Origin: an uncultured Aquabacterium sp.
GTDB taxonomy: Bacteria > Pseudomonadota > Gammaproteobacteria > Burkholderiales > Burkholderiaceae_C
Assembly (NCBI RefSeq): GCF_947366995.1
Contig: NZ_CANBCC010000038.1
Coordinates: 1-38,531, forward strand
Length of the DNA stretch: 38,531 bases
Direction: 5' to 3'
The position numbers and the translations under genes are program-made. Of this stretch, positions 33,743 through 38,531 are shown piece after piece. How positions within the stretch are numbered: the stretch's first letter is position 1; each line of letters opens with the position of its first letter. The notes under the pieces are model-generated. The model was not told the origin of the DNA, ran no database searches, and was given only the letters and a program-made list of their open reading frames with translations.

Positions 33743-34717
33743 ATGAATCGACGCGCAGTTCTGGCCGGCAGCCTCAGCGTGCTGTCCGGCCTGCTGGGTG
33801 GCGCCGGACTGGCTGGCTGCCAGACCTCTGCCGCGCCCTTGCGCGTGGCACTCAACCCCTGGATCGGCTACGCGCTGCTCTTTCTGGCACGCGAACTCGG
33901 TCATCTCCCGGAGTCGACGGCGCGCCTTGTCGAGTTCCCTTCCAACACGGCCAGCCTGCTGGCCGTGGCGAATCACAGCGTCTCGGCCGCCGCGCTCACA
34001 CTGGATGAACTGCTGCTCGCCCGCGAAGGTGGGCTCGACCTGCGCGCCGCCCTGGTGTTCGACGAATCGTGCGGCGCCGACGTGGTGATGGTGCATCCGT
34101 CCATCCACCGGGTGACCGGGCTCAAGGGCAAGCGTATCGCCGTCGAGTCCACCGCCGTGGGCGCACTGATGTTGTCCCGGCTGCTCGAGGTCGCGGGGCT
34201 GGATGCCACCGACCTGATCAAGGTGCCCCTCACCGCAGACCAGCACGTGCAGGCCTACACGGCCGGCAAGGTCGATGCCGTCATCACGTTCGAGCCCATG
34301 GCATCCCGCCTGCGGAGTGCGGGCGCCCAGCAGCTTCTGGACAGCAGCCGTTTCCCCGGGCTGATCGTGGACGTGCTGGCCATCGGCCCCGAGATTGGCG
34401 CCAGCGGCGAGAGGCACTTGCGAGAGCTGGTTCGCGGCTACTTCCTCGCCCTGGCCCACCTGCAGGCTCAGCCGGATGATGCGGCACGGCGCCTCGCGCC
34501 CCACCAGCAACTGAGCGCCGCCGACGTGCTTGAGGCCTTCCGCGGCATCCGGCTGCCGTCGGAGGAAGAAAACCGGCGCTGGCTGGCCGGGCCACGACCG
34601 CAACTCGTCCAGTCCGCAGATACCGTCGGCCGACTGATGCATGGCGCCCGGCTGCTGCGCGCGATGCCGTCGCTGGAGGGCCTGTGCGCCCCCGATTACC
34701 TGCCGGAGCGCAGTTGA
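33743..34717 (+). CDS. Solute-binding lipoprotein of the NMT1/SsuA/TauA type
   Basis: 324 residues. The N-terminus has twin arginines (MNRRAVLAG), a hydrophobic stretch and a lipobox ending LAGC with C26, so a lipoprotein in the periplasm is predicted. The fold resembles NMT1-like periplasmic binding proteins: LRVALNPWIGYALLFLARELG, RLVEFPSNTASLLAVANHSVSAAALTLDE (split here as RLVEFPSNTASLLAV and SVSAAALTLDELLLA), GLKGKRIAVESTAVGALML, AYTAGKVDAVITFEP. Such proteins usually feed an ABC importer for sulfonates, taurine, nitrate or pyrimidines. No permease or ATPase gene is near; instead a hybrid histidine kinase starts one base after its stop. A role as ligand receptor for that kinase is inferred. 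Confidence 0.85.
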   Translation: MNRRAVLAGSLSVLSGLLGGAGLAGCQTSAAPLRVALNPWIGYALLFLARELGHLPESTARLVEFPSNTASLLAVANHSVSAAALTLDELLLAREGGLDLRAALVFDESCGADVVMVHPSIHRVTGLKGKRIAVESTAVGALMLSRLLEVAGLDATDLIKVPLTADQHVQAYTAGKVDAVITFEPMASRLRSAGAQQLLDSSRFPGLIVDVLAIGPEIGASGERHLRELVRGYFLALAHLQAQPDDAARRLAPHQQLSAADVLEAFRGIRLPSEEENRRWLAGPRPQLVQSADTVGRLMHGARLLRAMPSLEGLCAPDYLPERS

Positions 34718-34718
34718 C

Positions 34719-37094
34719 ATGCGCTCCTTGCGGCTCTTTCTCCCGGTGGCCCTGGCCATCCTGCTGCTCGCAATCGGCACGGTGTCCGTGTCGCTCTCGC
34801 TGAAGCAGCGGCAGGACCGTCTCACCGACACCGTGCAGCGCGAGGCGCTGGGCGATGTGTCGCGGCTGGTGCGCCTGAGCGACGAAGGCATGGGCACGGC
34901 CTCCGCCCTGGTTGCCGCCGAAATCGCCCAGATCGCAAGCCGCCCGTATGTGCGCATGGTGCTGCTGATCAGCGAGCACGGCGAGGTGCTGCGCGCGCAC
35001 CGCACAGACTGGCGCGGCCGCCACGTGAACCAGGTCGCGCCCCAGCTGGACCCCGCCCGGATTGCACGGGTCGCCACCAGCCGCCTGCCCGACTGGCACA
35101 TGACCGCCGACCGCGGCACGCTGGACGCCCTCCAGTCCTTCGAGCGGCCATCGGGGCCCGATGAGGTGCGCAGCCTGAAACGGGGCCTCGCCTACGTGGC
35201 CTACGACCTGAAACAGGAACGTGCCGATGCCGCGCGCAATGAAGTGCTGGCTCGCCTGCCCGACCTGATTGGCCTGATCGTCGTGTTCGTGCTGGTGGGC
35301 TGGTGGCTTGGTCGCAACGTCACCCGCCCTTTGGCGCGACTGGACGCCGCAGCCAGCGCCCTGCGCGCAGGCGAACTCAGCGCCCCTGTCCCACGGGGTG
35401 GCTTCAAGGAGATCGACCAACTGGGCGCGGGCCTCGACGCGCTGCGCGAGGAGCTCTCGGCCACCTGGCAGGCCATCCCGGACCTGCTGTTCGAGCTGGA
35501 CGCCCATGGTCGCTATCGCCGCGTGCTGGCCATGCGCCCAGAACTGGTCGTGCAGGCGCCACCCGATCTGGTCGGCCGCACCATCCACGAGGTGCTTTCG
35601 GCAGAGTCCGCTGCCGTGGTGCAGCAGGCACTCGAGGATGCGGCGCGCAGCGGCTGCGTCTGGGGTCGCGAGGTCGCGATCAACGTGCCGGCAGGTCAAC
35701 GCTGGTTCGACATCTCGGTGGCCCGCAAGACCCGGCTCGACGACGGCACGCTCACGTTCCTGGTCATCTCACGCGACATCACCGAGCGCAAGCAAGGCGA
35801 GATGGCGCTCAGCCGCGTCAACGAGCAACTCGAGCATCGGGTGCAGGAACGCACGGCCGAGCTGCTGACAGCCAAGAACGAGGCCGAGCGGGCCGACCGC
35901 AGCAAGAGCGAGTTCCTCTCGCGCATGAGCCATGAACTGCGCACACCGCTCAACGCCATCATCGGCTTCGGCCAGCTGCTCGACATGACCGTGCCCGACA
36001 GCGGCCAGCGCCGTCAGGTCGGGCACATCATCAGCGCAGGCCACCACCTGCTCACGCTGATCAACGAAATCCTCGACCTCTCGCGGGTGGAAGCGGGCCA
36101 GATGAACGTCAGCCTGGAGCGCGTGCGGGTGGATGAACTGGTGGCCGAGTGCGTCGACCTGATGCGGCCACTGGCGGAAGGTCACGACGTGAAGGTGGAG
36201 GTCGAGACCATCGCACCCTCGATCGAAGTGCGTGCAGACCGGACCCGCCTGCGCCAGGTGCTGCTCAATCTGCTGTCCAACGGGGTGAAGTACAACCGGC
36301 GCGGTGGTCAGCTCACACTGACTCTGGTCCAGCGGCCCACGCTGATCGAGCTTCGTGTGCAGGACACGGGCGCCGGTCTGACACAGGCCCAGCAGGAGCG
36401 GCTGTTCACGCCCTTCGAACGCCTGGATGCCGACGCGCGGCAGATCGACGGCACCGGGATCGGCCTGGCGCTGAGCCGGCGCCTGATGCACCTGATGGGC
36501 GGCGAGATCGGCGTGCACAGCCAGCCTGGTCAGGGCAGCACGTTCTGGATCACGCTGGCCCGGTGGACAGGCAAGACCGGCGCGTCCAGTGCGTCCGAGC
36601 CGGTGTCAGCAACCTCCTCGCGCGAAACGCCTTCTGCAGGCCCGGCTGCATCCGGCTCCTCCTGGACGGTGCTGTGCATCGAGGACAACGCCGTCAACCT
36701 GCAGTTCATCGAGCACGCCTTTGCGCGCTGGCCCGACTTGCAGCTGCTGACGGCCGACACCCCGCGTGCCGGCCTGGCCCTGGCGGCTGAACGCCAACCC
36801 GACCTCGTGCTGCTCGACATCAACCTGCCCGACATGGACGGCTATGAGGTGCTGCGGCGCCTGAAGTCCGAGCCCGTCACGGCCGACATTCCGGTGGTGG
36901 CCCTGACGGCCAACGCCATGGTGGGCGACGCGGCCACCGCGCGGCGCGCCGGCTTCGACGGCTACATCACCAAGCCGATTCACCTGGGCCTGCTGAGGAC
37001 GGAGATCGACCGCTGGCGCACGCAGGCCGCGACCAAGACCGTCGGCCAGACGGCAGTGCAACCGGACCCGAACACGCCGGAAGCCGCGAGCTGA
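34719..37094 (+). CDS. Membrane hybrid sensor histidine kinase with receiver domain
   Basis: 791 residues. Helix 1 (about 5-26), an extracytoplasmic sensor region (27-180), helix 2 (about 181-198), HAMP (199-250), PAS (251-356) with a coiled coil to 395, HisKA with H405 ([19 protein letters not shown]), HATPase with N517/N521, DTGAGL and [11 protein letters not shown], and a C-terminal receiver with E655-D656, phospho-acceptor D700 in [16 protein letters not shown]730 and K752. There is no output domain and no response-regulator gene follows, so phosphate may pass to a distant phosphotransfer protein. The start ATG at 34719 lies one base after the binding-protein stop, strongly suggesting cotranslation. 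The frame is also open upstream to 34641, but that part overlaps the previous gene. Confidence 0.93.
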   Translation: MRSLRLFLPVALAILLLAIGTVSVSLSLKQRQDRLTDTVQREALGDVSRLVRLSDEGMGTASALVAAEIAQIASRPYVRMVLLISEHGEVLRAHRTDWRGRHVNQVAPQLDPARIARVATSRLPDWHMTADRGTLDALQSFERPSGPDEVRSLKRGLAYVAYDLKQERADAARNEVLARLPDLIGLIVVFVLVGWWLGRNVTRPLARLDAAASALRAGELSAPVPRGGFKEIDQLGAGLDALREELSATWQAIPDLLFELDAHGRYRRVLAMRPELVVQAPPDLVGRTIHEVLSAESAAVVQQALEDAARSGCVWGREVAINVPAGQRWFDISVARKTRLDDGTLTFLVISRDITERKQGEMALSRVNEQLEHRVQERTAELLTAKNEAERADRSKSEFLSRMSHELRTPLNAIIGFGQLLDMTVPDSGQRRQVGHIISAGHHLLTLINEILDLSRVEAGQMNVSLERVRVDELVAECVDLMRPLAEGHDVKVEVETIAPSIEVRADRTRLRQVLLNLLSNGVKYNRRGGQLTLTLVQRPTLIELRVQDTGAGLTQAQQERLFTPFERLDADARQIDGTGIGLALSRRLMHLMGGEIGVHSQPGQGSTFWITLARWTGKTGASSASEPVSATSSRETPSAGPAASGSSWTVLCIEDNAVNLQFIEHAFARWPDLQLLTADTPRAGLALAAERQPDLVLLDINLPDMDGYEVLRRLKSEPVTADIPVVALTANAMVGDAATARRAGFDGYITKPIHLGLLRTEIDRWRTQAATKTVGQTAVQPDPNTPEAAS

Positions 37095-37180
37095 GGCCCC
37101 GCCTCTCGGCCGCGAGACGTCCCCTTGCCACGTGACACCGCCATGGCGGATCGGCCTCCCGGCCCTTCTCATGGCGCCCT

Positions 37181-37209
37181 TTGCGTGCGCACAGCGCACT
37201 GCCTAACAT
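37181..37209 (+). promoter_or_regulatory. Candidate promoter of the pca unit
   Basis: TTGCGT (37181-37186, 3 of 6), 17-base spacer, TAACAT (37204-37209, 4 of 6). It lies at the end of the gap between the kinase gene and the pcaB remnant. Hexamers are weak, as expected for an activator-dependent catabolic promoter. Confidence 0.35.
37185..37199. promoter_or_regulatory. Candidate operator: 15-base palindrome in the pca promoter
   Basis: GTGCGC-ACA-GCGCAC, perfect 6-base arms, lying mostly between the -35 and -10 candidates. Its outer bases (GT.CG and CGCAC) resemble the site I remember for the IclR-family activator PcaR of Pseudomonas; that recollection needs checking. Confidence 0.45.
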
Positions 37210-37237
37210 GGGGCCCTGCAACCTTCGCGACACGCCT

Positions 37238-37492
37238 GTGGCCACCCTTCTGTTCGACCAGTTCCTCTCCACCGAAGCCATGGCGGCACTGTTCGATGCG
37301 CCGCAGCTGCTGCAGTGCATGCTCTCCCGCTTCCGCCAGCATGCTCGCAACGCCTGCCGGATCGACACCTTCGACGTGGCCGAGATCGCACGCGCCAGCC
37401 GGGGCCGGCAGTGTCGCCACGCTGCCCGACATGCTGCCGAGCTGGCACGCCACCACCTTGCCAACCTGCCCTCCTCCGACCCTCGAGCTTGA
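37238..37492 (+). pseudogene. Remnant of pcaB (3-carboxy-cis,cis-muconate cycloisomerase)
   Basis: From the GTG at 37238 the frame codes 84 residues (longer with an ATG at 37208). The first 29 (ATLLFDQFLSTEAMAALFD then APQLLQCML) match the N-terminus of PcaB, which in intact proteins reads LFDxxFSTxAMxxxFSDxxxxQxML. A second block, RNACRIDTFDVAEIARASR, resembles PcaB residues near 50-70, but the intervening helix is missing or scrambled. Nothing corresponds to the remaining 350 or so residues, including the fumarase-superfamily signature. The stop is two bases before the next ATG. PcaB acts immediately before PcaC in protocatechuate breakdown, which supports the identification. It may be a decayed gene or be read as a short peptide that couples translation. 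Confidence 0.6.
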
Positions 37493-37494
37493 CC

Positions 37495-38531
37495 ATGACT
37501 GCATACGACCACGATCTTCAGCGCGGCCTGCGCAACCGCCGCAGCGTCCTGGGCGACGCCTGGGTGGACCGCTCGCTCAACGGCGCCACCGCCCTCACCG
37601 CTGAGTTCCAGGGCTTCATCAGCCGCTACGCGTGGCACGAGGTCTGGGGCCGCCCGGGGCTTGGTCACCGCACCCGTCGCATCATCGTGCTGGCCATCAC
37701 CACCGCGCTGGGGCGCTGGGAAGAGTTCCAGCTGCACACCCGCGCTGCCCTGGCGGGCGGTGACCCGGCCTCGCGCCTCACGGTCGACGACATCAAGGAA
37801 GTGCTGATCCAGTCGGCCGTTTACGCCGGCGTGCCGGCGGCCAACACGGCCTTCGCCGAGACCGTGAAGATCCTGCGTGAACTCGGCCCCGAGTTCGCAC
37901 CCTGGCTGGAGCAGCTGGACGTGCACACCGTGGCGCACCCGGGTGTCGGCACCAGCCGCTTCACCAGGACCACGCCCAGCCTGCACTACACCGTGCGTGA
38001 GCCGCGCAATGGTCAGGCCCCGCGCCGCACCATCGTGCTCAGTCACGCGCTCGGTTGCGACGTGATGATGTGGGACCACCTGGCCAACGTGCTGGCCTGG
38101 GACAACCGCGTCGTCTGCTATGACCACCGTGGCCACGGCCTCAGCGAGGTGCCCCCCGGCCCCTACACCATGCAGGACCTGTGCGACGATGCGGCCCGCC
38201 TGATCGACGAAGTCGGTGGCCCGGTCACCTTCATCGGTCTGTCGATGGGCGGCATGGTCGGACAGGAGCTGGCCCTGCAGCATCCCGACAAGGTGCAGGC
38301 CCTGGTGCTGGCCAACACGACCAGCGGCTACCCGGCCGAAGCCCAGGCCGGCTGGGCGCAACGCATTGCCGCCATCGAGTCCGGCGGGCTGGAAGGCATC
38401 GTCGACGGGGCCATGCAGCGCTGGTTCCACGACGGCTTCCGCGCCGCGCAGCCCGCCACCGTGGCGCGCTGGCGCCAGCGTGTGGTCACGTGCGATGCGC
38501 GCGGCTACATCGCCACCTGCCAGGCCATCAG
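37495..38531 (+). CDS. Fused 4-carboxymuconolactone decarboxylase / 3-oxoadipate enol-lactonase (PcaC-PcaD), 3' truncated
   Basis: The frame is open from the ATG at 37495 to the window end (345 codons). Residues 1-130 are a PcaC domain: RRSVLGDAWVDRSLNG, EFQGFISRYAWHEVWGRPGL, RWEEFQLHTRAAL and IKEVLIQSAVYAGVPAANTAF. After a short linker an alpha/beta-hydrolase PcaD domain begins (about 150): LSHALGCDVMMWDHLA, VCYDHRGHGLSEVPPG, and the nucleophile elbow GLSMGGM with S250; QHPDKVQALVLANTTSGYP follows. The catalytic Asp and His lie beyond the window. Together these steps turn 4-carboxymuconolactone into 3-oxoadipate in the beta-ketoadipate pathway. The domain order is C then D, opposite to the actinobacterial PcaL. 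Confidence 0.9.
   Translation, partial: MTAYDHDLQRGLRNRRSVLGDAWVDRSLNGATALTAEFQGFISRYAWHEVWGRPGLGHRTRRIIVLAITTALGRWEEFQLHTRAALAGGDPASRLTVDDIKEVLIQSAVYAGVPAANTAFAETVKILRELGPEFAPWLEQLDVHTVAHPGVGTSRFTRTTPSLHYTVREPRNGQAPRRTIVLSHALGCDVMMWDHLANVLAWDNRVVCYDHRGHGLSEVPPGPYTMQDLCDDAARLIDEVGGPVTFIGLSMGGMVGQELALQHPDKVQALVLANTTSGYPAEAQAGWAQRIAAIESGGLEGIVDGAMQRWFHDGFRAAQPATVARWRQRVVTCDARGYIATCQAI

Noticed and set aside
33743-34717. ABC importer for sulfonates, taurine or pyrimidine precursors
   Set aside because: Only the binding-protein component is present; no permease or ATPase gene adjoins it, so a transport assignment is not supported.
37138-37149. Perfect 12-base palindrome CCGCCATGGCGG after the kinase gene
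   Set aside because: It is short, GC-rich and expected by chance at this composition; no promoter element or second copy was noticed.
1-38531. Mobile elements, prophage, CRISPR arrays, tRNA genes, defence systems
   Set aside because: No transposase, integrase, terminal repeats, regularly spaced repeats, tRNA cloverleaf or known defence gene was recognised.

Overview
The window is a dense, high-GC (about two thirds G+C by eye) chromosomal segment of a betaproteobacterium, most likely order Burkholderiales (Comamonadaceae or the Aquabacterium/Leptothrix/Ideonella group; the genus is a guess). This rests on the gene neighbourhoods (queG/tsaE-amiC-mutL-miaA, nadA-nadC with a nearby nadB, thyA-folA) and on protein similarity recalled from those taxa. 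I see no tRNA, rRNA, CRISPR array, insertion sequence, integrase or phage gene. No gene-free gap exceeds about 160 bases.

Layout. (1) 1-790: the 3' end of a TolC-type outer-membrane efflux gene, convergent with an rraA-type gene (828-1325, minus). (2) 1479-6074, plus: a four-gene membrane glycan cassette (LPTM/YbhN-like flippase-like protein, GtrB/ArnC-like polyprenyl-phosphate glycosyltransferase, ArnT-like GT39/GT83 enzyme, PAP2 phosphatase). (3) 6150-10282: de novo NAD synthesis (nadA, nadC, then convergent nadB) with a ComFB-like gene between. (4) 10432-14034: a second ArnT/PMT-like transferase (minus), a YpfJ-type zinc metallopeptidase and a quinone oxidoreductase. (5) 14024-24487: the conserved queG/tsaE-amiC-mutL-miaA neighbourhood, here with dedA, an RluF-like pseudouridine synthase and a Bcr/CflA exporter interleaved, followed by a di-iron metallo-beta-lactamase-fold protein. 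(6) 24513-31371: a MarR-controlled tripartite drug efflux operon (marR, OM lipoprotein, emrA, emrB; minus), divergent from an MsbA-like ABC exporter. (7) 31461-33587: OmpA-family lipoprotein, terminator, thyA, folA. (8) 33743-37094: a lipoprotein solute-binding protein one base upstream of a membrane hybrid histidine kinase. (9) 37181-38531: beginning of a protocatechuate (pca) unit, with a candidate promoter/operator, a pcaB remnant and a pcaC-pcaD fusion cut by the window end.

Most interesting points: the binding-protein/hybrid-kinase pair with no transporter, which looks like a two-part sensing system of unknown ligand and output; the glycan cassette of unknown acceptor; the broken pcaB in front of a C-to-D ordered Pca fusion with a palindrome between -35 and -10; a MarR-type operator lying between -35 and -10 of its own promoter; -10-like hexamers 6-8 bases before four start codons (dedA, mutL, queG, marR), suggesting leaderless mRNAs; a MutL carrying the endonuclease motifs; and a dihydrofolate reductase with unusual residues in the substrate/trimethoprim pocket.

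All functions come from reading translated sequence and remembered family motifs. No database search was run.
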